Assembly: GCA_958450325.1 (NCBI GenBank) | Contig: OY288256.1 | Location: 10,867,057-10,931,056, forward strand | Length of the DNA stretch: 64,000 nucleotides | Direction: 5' to 3' | Source of the DNA: Agrostemma githago | Taxonomy: Eukaryota > Streptophyta > Magnoliopsida > Caryophyllales > Caryophyllaceae | Shown here: positions 35,730 through 48,549 of the stretch, in pieces | Layout: every line of letters begins with the position of its first letter | Numbering within the stretch: position 1 is the first letter of the stretch | Made by a program: the position numbers and the translations under genes | Notes under the pieces: generated by a model | What the model saw: the letters and a program-made list of their open reading frames with translations, nothing else | What the model was told of the DNA's origin: nothing | Database searches by the model: none

Positions 35730-38700
35730 ATGAATAGAGTAGAACGGAGTTGGATGTACGAGAGACTGGCCGACAATAAGCGACCGAAAATAGAATTTAG
35801 AGACGGTGTGGAGGAGTTCATCAAGTTCTCCTTAGATAATAACCCCCACTACACCAGCGAGCAGCTTAGGTGCCCATGTAGAAAATGTCAAAACCGTGCC
35901 TTAAAACATGAAGTAGATGTCAAACAGCATCTATACAAGCACGGTTTTGTTGAGAACTACTACGTGTGGACGTATCATAGTGAAAATGAAAGTAGTCGCC
36001 CGCAAGAACCTGTTCGCGAAAATCCGTACTGGGACTTCGTAGAGGATGCACTGCGTACGACGGTTGAGGACATCATGGAGGAGGGACGTAACCCAGACAA
36101 CTTAAGCGACGAAGAAGTACAACATGAACCTAACCCACAAGTCCTTTCCTTTTTCGAAATGCTAAAAAATGCCGAACTCCCAGTTTTCAGCGGGTGCGAT
36201 ATGAGTCTGTTGCAAGTCGCTTCAAGGATGCTGACTTTGAAGTGCGAGAGCAACATGGCCTTAAGACATTTAGACGGTTGGATCCAACTGCTAATTGACC
36301 TTCTACGAGGCACTAAGGAGAATGTCATGGCAAATAATTTCTACGAGGTCAAAAATTTGTTGAAGGGCCTCCAACTCCCCCATGAAAAGATAGACTCGTG
36401 TCCGAATGGATGCATGCTGTTCTGGAAGGGAGATTCGGACCTCGACGCGTGTAGGAAATGTGGATCCGGGAGGTACAAGAGTCGAACAAAAAATACTAGG
36501 GGGAAGAAAGTACCAACTAAGGTCTTGACTTACTTCCCAGTTGGTCCGAGGCTGCAAAGACTGTATGCGACAAAGAATATTGCGGGCGAGATGAGTTGGC
36601 ACCACAGTAACTCCAAAATCAGAGTTAGTGGTATGATGACACACCCTAGCGATGGTGAAGCTTGGAAGACATTTGATATCAAACATCCCGAGTTCGCGAA
36701 AGAGCCGCGCAACGTACGTTTGGGTTTGTGCACATATGGTTTCTCACCCTACGGGCAGTTCGGCAAGTCGTACTCATGTTGGCCGGTTATTTTGACACCG
36801 TACAACCTACCGCCGTGGTTATGCAATAAGAGACAATTTATGCTCCTGTCACTTATTGTTCCTGGCCCTAAGAACCCGAAAGCCAATATGGACGTGTATC
36901 TCCAACCACTTGTTGAGGAGTTAAAAAGTTTGTGGGATAATGGGATTTACACGTACGATGTGTCGAGGAAAACTAGTTTCAATTTACGAGCTGCACTAAT
37001 GTGGACCATCAACGATTTCCGAGCTTACGGGATGTTGTCTGGTTGGAGTACAACGGGTTACCGTGCTTGTCCTTACTGTCAAGCGAAGGATCAAAAATCC
37101 TTTTGGCTTAAAAATAGCGGAAAGGTATCTTGGTTTGACTGTCACAGACAATTTCTACCTTCCGACCATCCATTTAGGCATAACTGTAAGAGTTTCCTGA
37201 AGAAACAACCCGATGAAACTAGGATCGCATGTAAACGGTTAACAGGCGATGAGATATGGGCAGATGTGCAGAAGTACCCTACAATAGTACACGCTACCCA
37301 CCAACAGTTGAAAAAATTGAAGGACAAGAAGGAAGGTTGGTGGAAGCAGAGCATATTCTGGGAACTTCCGTACTGGCACACTTTGCTTATCAGACACAAC
37401 CTTGATGTTATGCATATCGAGAAGAATTTCTTTGAGCAGATTATCAACACCGTGATGGATGTACCGAACAAGACAGCCTTCGGACCAAAAGGCAAAGCAG
37501 ATTTCAAGGAACTGTGTCTTGGGCGACCCAAATCGTCGTCCTTTGTTATGGACAAAAATGATAGGAAGGCTTTGTGCGATTGGGTGAGTGGTTTGAAGTT
37601 TCCGGATGGTTACGCATCCGACTTATCCCGGTGTGTGGACCAGTCCAAGTTAATTTTGCATGGCATGAAAAGCCACGACTGTCACGTGTTTATGTCGCGC
37701 TTGATGCCAGTAGCTTTGAAGCAGCTGCTGCCAATGAACACGTGGAATGCATTGACAGAGATCAGTCAGTTCTTCCGAGATTTGTGTTCCACTATGGTGT
37801 CAGTCGAGTCCATGAATCGACTTGAGAACAGTATTCCCGAGATCCTTTGCAAGTTGGAGAAAATCTTCCCTCCGTCATTCTTTAACTCGATGGAGCATCT
37901 CCCACTTCATTTGCCGTATGAGGCAAGGGTTGGCGGTCCTGTTCAGTACAGGTGGATGTACCCATTCGAAAGGTAACGTCCTCAACTCTCCTTCGTGTGA
38001 CTTCCCGTGCATTGATTACCAATTAAGTCTTACATGAGAGCTAATATTTTAATTTGCAGGTTCTTAAACCATCTGAAAAAAAAATTGGTAACAAAGCACG
38101 TGTTGAGGGTTCAATATGCAACGCGTATTTGTTAGAGGAGACATCAAACTTCTGCTCCTTCTAATTCGAAGAGCACGTTGACACAAAAGCCAAAGACCTA
38201 GACGTGGGTGTGCATCAGACTGAAGACCACCAAATAGAGGTGGAACCCTTTCAGTCTGATGTTGGAAGTACCACTGGAAAATGTAAGGAGAGGTGGTTGA
38301 CCGATGTTGAGTACAAGCAGGCACACTCCTACGTTCTGAGAAATTGTGGCCCTGTAATCAGACCGTACGAGGAGTAAGTAACTCACGTACAACATACCCT
38401 CCTCATAATTGGTAGTATGTGTGATTAAGTACAACTGCTGACAATTTCAGGAAATTCGAGGCTTTCATTATGGCGGAACATGCGGGAGTGAAAACATCTG
38501 AAGATGTTTGGGTGGCATATGAGTCACTGTTTCCCTCATGGCTACGTACTCAAGTATGTTGAAATGCTATTTGCTTGATCATTATAAATTGTGTATGTGT
38601 TTGGTACAAAATTTAATTGAATTGTTTTTCGACGAATTTTATGTTGACAATAGCCTGAAGCGCTGGAGGATCCCATTGTAAGACCTCTAGTCACTGGGCC

Positions 38701-39444
38701 GTCTTCACGAGTCAGAACTTGGAGGCGATATACAATTAACGGGTACAAGTTCCGTGCGTTTGCCGAGGGTGTTGATGTTCCAAAACTGACCAAAAGTAAC
38801 GGCGTATGTGTGTTGTCCACCGAAGGGTCAGATTTCTATGGAACACTAATCGAGGTGATCGAGCTAGACTACTACGACAGCCACAAAAACTGCAAGGCCA
38901 TACTGTTCAAATGTGATTGGATCGATAACTCCCCGCACGGAGTCACTGTTCATGAGAACTACAATCTTGTGGATGTCGACCTCACGAGAAAACTGCGAGG
39001 GCACAACCCTTTTGTGTTGGCGTATCAAGTCGATCAAGTCTCTATGCACCTTACCCAAAGGGAAAAAAGAGTACGAATTGGTCTGCGGTTTTCAAAATCA
39101 AGGCAAGATCACAAGTTGATAATCCTATCATCGACGATGACGTCTACCAAGAGAGTGTGGTTGGTAATAATCAGCCGATGTCATCAACTCTAATCGAAGA
39201 CACTGACGTCAATGAAGAAGAATATGTAGTTGAAGTTGCTGGTGCTGTAGGGGAGGACGACGAGTTTGCCGACTGGATTGTTCCTGAGGGAGAGGGTGAT
39301 GAGGACGACGACTTGGTCATCGACGATGAAGATGACGGTGATGAGGTGAATACTGACTGGGACGATGATGATGAAGACGGGGACGAGGGGTTCATTGAAC
39401 CGCACACCGACGCGGACAGTGACAGTGACAGTGACGATAATTAG
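35730..39444 (+). pseudogene. CACTA TNP2-type transposase, C-terminal part broken
   Basis: Exon 1 (35730-37972) is open for 747 codons. It has an N-terminal transposase-associated domain (RSWMYERL...GVEEFI and CPCRKCQN), then the tnp2 transposase domain (about residues 280-500) with GWSTTGYRACPYC and the HNLDVMHIEKN motif, then DUF4218-like sequence ending VGGPVQYRWMYPFER. Inferred further exons are 38060-38373, 38451-38553 and 38654-39444. In exon 2 an A-run (38076-38084) is one base short and a TAA stops the frame at 38162-38164. In the last exon a TC repeat (39039-39042) shifts frame within the DUF4216-like domain. The protein would end in a long acidic tail. This protein cuts and joins transposon ends in the nucleus. 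Here the catalytic part is open but the C terminus is defective. Confidence 0.85.
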
Positions 39445-39598
39445 CAATTATGTAGTTGTTTGTATCTTATTCGCATAAGTTGTAATTTATTTATTTGTAA
39501 TTGAAGACTATTTTGGTACTTAATGAAATTCCTGCTTTACCCTAAACGAACTGACTCTACAGTTTAACTTTGCGCAAACATATTTTGTAGACGTGATT

Positions 39599-42500
39599 AT
39601 GGCAGGTAGCAGTGAGATGCTGACGGGAGGCAGCAGCCATGGTGACCACATGGAGGAGGACGTGCCTAGGACTCCTGTCATCCTAGGTGTGGACGCTGTC
39701 CAGGAAGTCGGGGCGACGGTCTACGTTGCCACGCCTGGGAAATCGTACCTTTCACGGCAGAAAGTGAGGGAAGCTAGTTGGTGAGTTTTAGTTGTTGTAA
39801 CCAGTTCTTTTCTAAATTTTCACTCATTTATTTGCTTCACATTATCATAATTGACTTGTGTAGGTGGGACGACAAGAAGTACTCAGATTATTTGCGGGAT
39901 TCTGTAGTCATGACGTATGCGTCCACGCCTGGCGCCTACCGTAGCTGGACGGAGGCGCCACCGGAAGCTCGGGATGCGATGTATATGCACTTCGCGGTAA
40001 TTACCTCGTCTGTGTTTCTAAGGTTTTCGATGCACGATTTATACATTCAATTGTCGCTAACGAATCTTTTTTTTTGACAAACAGAGGAGAGTGCGTATAG
40101 ACCTGGGGTACGACCTCAGGTCGGATTTTGAGACTCGGATTAAGAAGAAGATAACCGACCTCTTCCAGCGAGCTGTCCCGAGGGTCGACAAGGCGGACTG
40201 GATTCCGCAAGAGAAGTGGGAGATATTGAAGAAGAACGCTGCCGACCCAGCTTTCAAGAAGAAATCGGCGATTAAGTCGTCGAACAGGAGAGGTGGGCAG
40301 GTGGACGGGGTGGCGAAACCCACCAGCTGCCTCGGAAGTAGGAGTGCAGCAACAGCCTTCGCGGCGTTGGTAAGTGCTTATAAAACAAGTAAAAAGTTTG
40401 AGTATAATTCAATATATACTATTGGTAAATAAATGCTGAAAGTTTTAACACTGTTATATGAAGGGCCCAACTGCAACCCCGGTCGAGCTCTTGGAGAAGA
40501 CGAAGAAGGGGAAAGACGGCAAGTGGATAGACCCTAGAGGACCGGAGATCGTGGTGAGTAGTAGTAATGTTTTTAAAAAAATATACTAGGCATGAAAATT
40601 ACGACGTGATAGTATGTGTTCTAAAAGTTACTAGTTTTATTAGCCGTGCAATGCTCGGGAAATTTTTTGAGGCGCGGTTGAGTCACGATACTTTTATCAT
40701 TCTTAAACTTAACTTGTTTACCAATTTCATATTGATGTCGAATTTGTGGACTCATTATCCTTCAATAGGTTTGATCAATGGAAATTGAAAATTCCATTTT
40801 TTTTAATAGCGAGATATCTTGGGAACATCTTACAAGTTATAAATAACGTGAAAAAAATGTGAATGTGTTTATTTTAAGTGTTCGTAATTCGTAAATTTAA
40901 AGGTCTTAAATAGCTTCGACATGGATAATCTAGTTTTAAGCAATTTATTTTTAGTCGTGCGAGTTCTTTCCAGTGGTTAATTTCCACGAATTTATAGGTA
41001 TATAGTACGGAGTATAAATATTACACTAACGTTTAGATGTTCCATACTTCCATGTTTATGTGGCCTATAGTACTCAATAATAATTCTTAGTAAACACCGG
41101 ATAGTCAAATAATATAGTGTTTTCTTTAGCATTTTTCTAACAGTAGTTTTGACGACGATTATTGACATTCTTTACGAACTAAAAAAATGCTTCGTATTAA
41201 TTTATTTAGTGTTGCACAAAATTTCTAAAATCAAATTGTCTATTTCTTGGCTTTGGCAAACAATGTCATATAAACATCTATTTGTATCAATCTTACTTCT
41301 TCCAAAAGATGACAGTAACTTCAAATTGGACATAAATAATTTGAGATAAAGGGATGAAGATATATTAAACTCACATAATGTAACCGATATGGTGAGATTT
41401 GTCAAGAAAAAATTTAACATCGACTCTTTTCACTTTTTGATATCTTAAATAGTAATTTTGACCTGAACTTATTTCTAGTTCTCGATACAAATATCACAGA
41501 AGTAACACATACAAACCGATGTCTATTATGGATAGAGACAAAAGTACATTGCATTTCTTGTTTCACGTCTAAGGCTTTTTTTTCCCAGCGAAGAAAATGC
41601 ATCGGATTTCATGTTGTTTAGACTCTCAGAACCTATATTACATCCTTATTGAACATACAACTACATCCCTACAAATGGAGCAAGTAAAGTGAAAAAAAAT
41701 TGATGTGGTAACTTGAATACAAAGATCAAACATGCTTCTAATAAAAAGAGATGAAAAAAATTTCCGAATTCAAAATTATACAACGATGCCACATAGCGTT
41801 AGGGAAATGCTCAATTTGTCTTTTAATATTACTAGTTTTGACCCGTGCAAATTGCACGGATGAAGTTAAAAAGATAAATAAAGTAATGGACAAAATAAAT
41901 TGGTTGAACAAAAAATTCATTTTAATATCATCGTATCGAAACATTAAAAAAAAATAGTAACCGGTTAATAGTTATATTCCAAATAATTTATAGAGCTAGT
42001 CCCAAGTCATGTGTAATTTACAAAAAAAAAAAAGAAAAAAAAAGAGTAATTTTAGAAAAGAATATTTTGAAAGAGCTCAATTGTTAATTTAAAATAAAGA
42101 TAATATTCGTGTTATATCGAATATGATTTAATATTATAAAATATATTTTCACAACTTATGAAGTAACAAAATGAGATGCCGAATCTATTTTTTGATCTGT
42201 ATTATGACCCTAACCCAAACCATATAAATATATAACTCGATTCGTAACTGACTTAACCCCTATTTTAAATCGGCCGATATAACCAAATCCTGAAAGCAAG
42301 CAACTTGCCCGACTCATGTGACATGATACGAAAAACAGAATATATGTGTGGAAGTAATAAAGTTGATTCGTGTGTAATCGACATTTTTTATCAAGTTATG
42401 CTAAATTTAATTGAGAATGATATAGTTGGCTCCACTGGAAAATGACGGGAATAAAATTATCCTTTATTTTAATTTGAATTTTTTCTAAATACATTTGATT

Positions 42501-45500
42501 TTTTATGTATAATATTGGGTGATACTTTTTATAAATAAAATAGCTTGTTGTCTTCATGTCAATTGATTTTACATGTAAAAGCTTTCAGTTTTACACGTAG
42601 TATTCTCTTTGTCATTGCATTTAGTGCTCTTCGTTTTTTCAAGTTTAAACTACTCATTTTACAAAAATACGAAATATTCATTTTCACTTTAGAAAATAAC
42701 GCACGAAGTATTTTATTGTCAATCATGACTTCATTTATTTGCGAATAACTTTAAATTATTCAGGATGGTTTTGCATAAAAGTTCTTATACACGTATCAAT
42801 GTCTCGTTTGAGCTTTAGTACCTTTTTCTTAATGATTGTCAGGTTGTATATATTTCGTCGTCAAACATATCAATGTCTCATTTGAGTTTTAATACCTTTT
42901 TAATAGGTATTCATCCCATATAATGGTAAATCGATATGCATAATTTACAACAACTAACTTAGATTATCCTTTTTAAGGACCGTGTAGTTCGCACAAAGGT
43001 TAATATGGAATGAAGAATCATATCAAGATGGTATGGGATTGGAACTGCATTCCACATACCTTGTGTTGAGGTTTGCTCATTCCAACCCCATACCTTTTTT
43101 TTTTTTTGAAAGATTCCAACCCCATACCTTATACCTACGTCATGCGAACCAAACAACCTCTTATATGCAAGTACATATGTACAACAAATGGGACTTTATA
43201 TTTTTAACAGATACCGTCTTAATGTAGTAATTAAGACAAAAATATTGTACATAATAGATCTTAGGATCAATGAGGAACGTGTTTCCTTGGTTTAAAAACA
43301 GATAATTTTGATGGACAATAAGCGTACCCGTCGGTGCTCGAGTGTTTGAATTGATCATATTAATTGAAATATTGTGGCCTCTAACAGTACCGAATTTAGT
43401 AAGTGCAATTGTATTACTTAAATGAAACCTGATATCAAATCGGTGCAAACAACCTCGACAATCACCTCGGAGCACATATCAACATATATGTGTCGAAAAC
43501 TCAAATTCTATCCGTGGATAATGAATCAAAAAATGGGAAACTTTACTACTGTCCCTTCTAACAAAACAAAACTCTATCGACTCGAAAGAGCGACTGGTTT
43601 TAGATCCGACTTTACATTACCACAATAGATAACCTGGATCCTATCATTCTTCAAAAGAATCAATAAGTAGGCAGTTAGACTTTAGTATAATTGACTTCAC
43701 ACCCACCTAATCCACTATTATAAAATCAAGCTCCGCTACTTTGACCTCAACAAATATCGAGACTTCACTGCTTCTTGGTTGACTTTAATACGACTCTGCC
43801 CATGATACCCAAATGGTCACGGATCACCACACATACAACTTCTCAAGCCTTCAGACACGACTGCATGACTATTACCTTCTAAACGCGTTCATGAGGTACA
43901 TGTCCACCCTTTTTTAACACCCATACAGCTCCTTGTTACTTGCTGTCATATATTCCTTATTATAGCATCTAAACATCAGGTTAGCACCTTCAACAAAAAT
44001 TGAACACCTTTATCATTGAAATTCAATCAAATAGAAAATTGTTCACAAAGTGAGAATCAACACAAAATTTTTTACTGAAAAAGACGATTAGAAAAAGAAA
44101 AATAAGATAAACCTCTCATATTATCAATGTTGTTTATCCTTACTTTCACTAATGTATATGGATACATACAGACGATATCAACACGAACTCATTGGCGTCA
44201 GTTACATTTAACGAATGCCATAATTTCAATTACATCACCTAAATCATCATGATGTCAAAACTATAAAGCTGTAGCCATTGCCACGAAAATGCTTATTCTA
44301 TAATCTTTGTAATATTCAACGATCATCACTTAGTGTAGCAACTTTGTACCTAATTTGACACTATATTACATTACAATAGACATCTTGCTTGAAGGCCACC
44401 AACATGTTTGATGCAAAAGTCTTAGACTTAAAAAGATGGGTCAAGTTTGACCCTAAATTAATGAGTCCCTTCAAATTTGAATTAATAAGTCAAGATTTAC
44501 GGGTCTCGACACAAAGGAAAATGGGTCCAGTTAACTTCTCCCAGGTATAAAAAAGGTACATTGAATGAACAACAAACTTGATCCCAAGCTAAACAAAAAA
44601 CTGCAACCGCAACAGCAACCGCTACCAAACATAAAAAATGCAGTTATTTCTTATGCATCATGTCAGTAACTTATATCTATATGACTATATAGGTAGGGTG
44701 ATCACACCTACATAAAAATAGATACATGAGAATTGAGGATCAAACTATAAGGCAAGAAGGTTGCAAGGATTAGTGAAAGGCTGAGTCCATGGGTAACGGT
44801 TGGATGCTTTACGATGGGTTTCTCGATAATCTTCTTCTAATTGATTTCAATTTTCATTTTGCTGCTGTGGAAAGCTGCCTCTGAACTTAAGAAAACCCGG
44901 GTTTGTATTTGTCTGTATATTATTGCTGAAAAACACACATTTTTGCATCTTGACTACTTTTAATATCTTGGGTACTGAAAAGCACTCATTTTTGTATATT
45001 GAAGGTTGTAAAGATATCCACGGTCCTGTTTTGTACGAAAAAAGGATCAAATTATAAGGTAGTATGTCACTATTTATAGTTAAAAAAATAGACAGAGTAT
45101 TATCTAAATTAAATATGAGTAAACAAAAAAGAGAAGTTAAATATGAGGAAATAAATAAGGGAAATTAAATATAAGACAAATACTATAAGAATAAAAAATT
45201 ACCTATTTTGAAATGTAGTAATGTTGATATGCTCGCTCCTTCAACACCTATGTTGTTTGACCCAAGTCGTAACCAATTACTTTGTCCCCAAAATAATAGC
45301 ACTCGCAATCTTGGAACAGTAGGAAATCCCGGAACAACAATAGCAACATATAACATTCTTAGCAAATTCGATAACCATGTAACATATAACATGGAAACTA
45401 AGTACTAACCTGGGTGATGTTGGCAGAAGATACAGCAATATGAAGGTCTTCGAGCACCTTATGATCACTGATATCAATTTTAAAAAGTTTTCCGAATTCA

Positions 45501-47693
45501 TTAGACTCCTTAGGATGCTGCCTTAAGAGGTTTAATGGGCTCGAGTCCCTTTGAACTCTTGCTTCCAAAAGGCCAAAGGGTGGTGCCCTTATCATGTGTC
45601 GATCCTTGGTATCAAAATCTACCTGCACCAAGTCAACATAAAACCCAATTAAAGTACTCGTTTGAACTAACAAAGCAACAAATTGACTAAAACTGCGAAG
45701 AAAAGAAACAAAACTACCTGAAAATTCTAGTTCCGAAGCATAATCATCGAAAAAACTAATCACCTGAAAATTAATTGCTCGGAAAAGTAAGGATTATCGG
45801 CCATGGAAAAGTCAACAAACTTACAGGCCAATACCTCTACTACACGGCTACACCAAACTCGCTAAATCTACTCATAAAGAAAGCAGAGCACCGATTTTAT
45901 AATTAAATGCCACATTTGGTCAAGTAATCCAATACTCATCAACCAAAACAATCAACAAATTACATTTGAGCAAATTCATATTTCCATTTGATTGAAATTG
46001 CAAGTCCATGAAATCATCACAACCTGTCAATCCAACGCCTACAAATCTCATTAGCCAATGTTCATCCACCTAAGCAAACCACATTTAAGCCAAATCACAT
46101 TTCCCTAAACTTGAAAATTACAACTTCCTCCTAACGATTAAAATGGCGTAAACAAAAGAATAAAAGATTGATCGCCCTGAATACCACGATAGTTGGAATA
46201 TGAATCAAACTCATGAATAACACTCCAGTATTTTGAAAATTACAAATTATTGGTAACAACTGAAATCGCGTAAACAAATGAGTAAAAGATGGATGAACCT
46301 GAGTAACGCGACAGTTGAAATATGGATCAAACTCAACTCTCAAATTTAATCACCTGCATAAAAAAACCCCAAACTCAATCAATACTAAATATACTGCATA
46401 ATCACAACTCTAAACAATTCATCCAATCCAACCAAAAAAAACGAATGATCATTTATTTCATATTGTTGAACAATCTTCTCAAAAACTCAACTAAAAAAAC
46501 TAATACGGAGTATAATAATAAGGGTAAAATGAAAAAATCAGCATCCAAAAAGAGTTACTCCGTATAATGCCCAATTCAGGAAGCTATTGTAAATTACCGT
46601 CGGTGTCATGGATTCGGTGAAGACAACGTTGGGGAAGATGTTAATGGACAATATTACCCGTCTTCGTGCTCCTTTCTACCCCTCTCACTGAGAATTCCTA
46701 TACCAAAAATGTCCTCTATTTTGTCAAGTTGCTTTCACCTTTCTCTGCCTTTAATAGCATCGACGGTCTCTTTCTTTACCCTTGCTTCTATTTCCCTGAT
46801 TCACTTCAATTCACCTGCTATGTATAATAACAGCGAGTAGAGTTCTAATCGTCATTAATAATGATGAAATGAAATACTCCAATTGATTTGACGAAGAAAT
46901 GGTACTGAAAGGAGGGTTGTTTGATGTAGAATGAATTTGGTGTTATGGATAACTAATACAGTAATACTCCGTAAATGACATCTTCCTTGTTATGGAATGG
47001 AAAAGTGGTGGAAGATTGAGAGTGGTTTAATAACTTGCACGATGTAAACCGTAAACAGTTTTAAGGAAAGACGGTTAATATTATTGTGAGACGGTTAATT
47101 TATTAAATGAGAATCATTTTTTTTTGCCACGTAGGACTTGCCATGTCTGCGCCAAGTCGCCGCCACATGGAATGCTGAGGTGGATGAATGTGAGGCCTCG
47201 AAATGTTTCTGCTTTAATATATAAGAGATAACACTGTTTCATGTTGCTGTTTCAGGAGAACTACCAGAAAGCGGTAGAGGAGGCACGGGCCTCTGATCAG
47301 GCACCCAACACGCTGAAGATCTTCCACGATGTGACGGGTGGCTATAACCAGAAGGGACGGTTCTGGGGGATAGGGAATGCGGCGAAACAGCTCTTTCGCC
47401 CATGCTTGAACCGAGGTAAGGAGGTATCTGCGGACACGTACCTCCCTACCGCCACCTCGCAGGAACGCACACTCAACGAGCGTATGGAAGATAAATTCCA
47501 AAGACAAGAAGAGCGTCTGAAGACGTTGGAGAAGAGGTGCGAAGAGCAGGACCAGTTTATTCAATTCATGAGGGAACGGTTCGCCATGGGGAACGAGGGA
47601 TGCGGTGGAGGGCCACGCATGACTAGGCGCGACGATGACGACAACAACGATGGTCATCCCTTTGGATCGGAGCACATCGAGTCCCTTTCTTAG
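39599..47693 (+). CDS. Second CACTA gene, Ptta/En/Spm 'Transposase_24'-like
   Basis: Five exons join in frame to 375 residues: 39599-39780, 39864-39996, 40085-40369, 40464-40553 and 47256-47693, all with GT-AG borders. The product has a Ser/Gly/acid N terminus, then a central region (SYLSRQKVREAS, RRVRIDLGYDLRSDFE, DKADWIPQEKWEILKK) and a last exon with FHDVTGGYNQKGRFWGIGN typical of the plant Ptta/En/Spm family. It ends in a Glu/Arg coiled coil and an Asp-rich tail. Such proteins are thought to bind subterminal motifs as accessory factors, which would fit the arrays at both ends here. Intron 4 was enlarged to 6.7 kb by a Helitron. Without it the intron is 104 bp, like its neighbours (83-94 bp). 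Confidence 0.8.
41832..41860 (-). other. Internal Helitron 3' terminator
   Basis: On the minus strand: a perfect 7-bp hairpin with ATT loop, 7-nt spacer, then CTAG/T. It is nearly identical to the terminator at 1010-1045. It either ends a nested Helitron or was bypassed in an earlier transposition. Confidence 0.65.
45410..45622 (-). pseudogene. Captured exon-like fragment in Helitron
   Basis: 213 bp on the minus strand, open for 71 codons, bounded by TTGGTGCAG on the acceptor side and CCCAG/GTTAGT on the donor side. The peptide includes RAPPFGLLEARVQRDSSPLN and DHKVLEDLHIAVSSANITQ. It reads like a host exon, but I do not recognise the gene. Further upstream on the minus strand, ATGACACCGACG/GTAATT near 46600 could be a first exon. 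Confidence 0.45.
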
Positions 47694-48014
47694 GTAGTTC
47701 AGCTCCCTTATGTTACTTGTTTACACTTTGATTACATTGTGTGTATATATATTTTACCAACTCCTAGCGCTGGTTGTCTTGTTTACACTCTGGTTGAATT
47801 CTGAACCTAGAAACGGTTGTCTTTCGTAATATTTTCATTTTCTATAACATTACATTAGTTTATGTTTGTGTCGTTTTGTGGAGTTTTGTGAAGAAGAGAG
47901 CTCTGATTGGAGTTATTGATGGATTTTGGTTTAGGATGTGCTGCTGTGGTTTGTTGTAGGAGTGGGTTGTTTATTTGCAGGTTGTTTTATTTCGCGCATA
48001 TGGGGAGCTGAAAA

Positions 48015-48546
48015 CAAAAACTATGACTTTGCGTCGGCTAATCCCACGCAAAGCCCCTCAGTCAAATGACTTTGCGTGGGATTAGCCGACGCACAGTCGA
48101 CAGAAACTATGACTTTGCGTCGGCTAATCCCACGCAAATCCTCTCAGTCAGATCTCAGTCAACGAGCTTTGCGTGGGATTAGCCGACGCAAAGTCAACAG
48201 AATGTTTGACTTTGCGTTGGCTAATCCCACGCAAAGTCCCTCAGTCAGATCTCAGTCAATGACTTTGCGTGGGATTAGCCGACGCAAAGTCAAACATTCT
48301 GTTGACTTTGCGTCGGCTAATCCCACGCAAAGCCCGTTGACAGGGCGTTGACCTCCATGTGTTCGTATCGGAGCAGCCGACGCAAATCATATGCGTCGGA
48401 TTAGCCGATGCAAAAAAAAAAATTTGCCTCAAAATATTACGGCGGTCGTTTGCATCGGCTAATCCGACGCAATTTGCATTTTACGTCGGATATTAACATT
48501 TTGCGTCGGATTTGTCCGACGCAATTCGGGCTCGATTTTTGTAGTG
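48015..48546. repeat. Right subterminal repeat array of CACTA
   Basis: At least ten copies of GCGTCGGCTAATCCCACGC or its inverse, in head-to-head pairs. This end mostly uses CCCACGC where the left array mostly has CCGATGC. Ends at the TIR. Confidence 0.9.
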
Positions 48547-48549
48547 ACC

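Larger units (their letters stand above)
40631..47228 (-). mobile_element. 6.6-kb Helitron inside CACTA intron
   Basis: The minus-strand 5' end is TCTCTTATATATTAAAGC at 47228. The 3' end is a hairpin CCGAGCATTGCACGG (one stem mismatch) then CTAG at 40631. The flanks are A and T, the expected A|T insertion site. A second, better 3' end (CCGTGCAATTTGCACGG then CTAG) lies inside at 41832. No Rep/helicase ORF is seen, so it is non-autonomous. It contains at least one splice-bounded coding-like segment (45410-45622), suggesting gene capture. The rest is AT-rich without recognised genes. Confidence 0.75.
31740..48546 (+). mobile_element. CACTA (En/Spm) transposon
   Basis: 16.8 kb. The left end CACTACTAAAAAC and right end TTTTTGTAGTG are inverse CACTA termini, flanked by the 3-bp duplication ACC (31737-31739, 48547-48549). 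Subterminal arrays of a near-palindromic 19-22-mer lie at both ends. Inside are a TNP2-type transposase gene and a second transposase-type gene, both on the plus strand. It inserted into gypsy 2 and was itself invaded by a Helitron. Confidence 0.95.

Noticed and set aside
39171..39447. Minus-strand Ser- and Val/Ile-rich ORFs
   Set aside because: Shadows of the acidic GAC/GAT-rich tail of the transposase.
43161..43475. 104-codon minus-strand ORF in the Helitron
   Set aside because: No recognisable domain or splice context. Not enough to call a captured gene.
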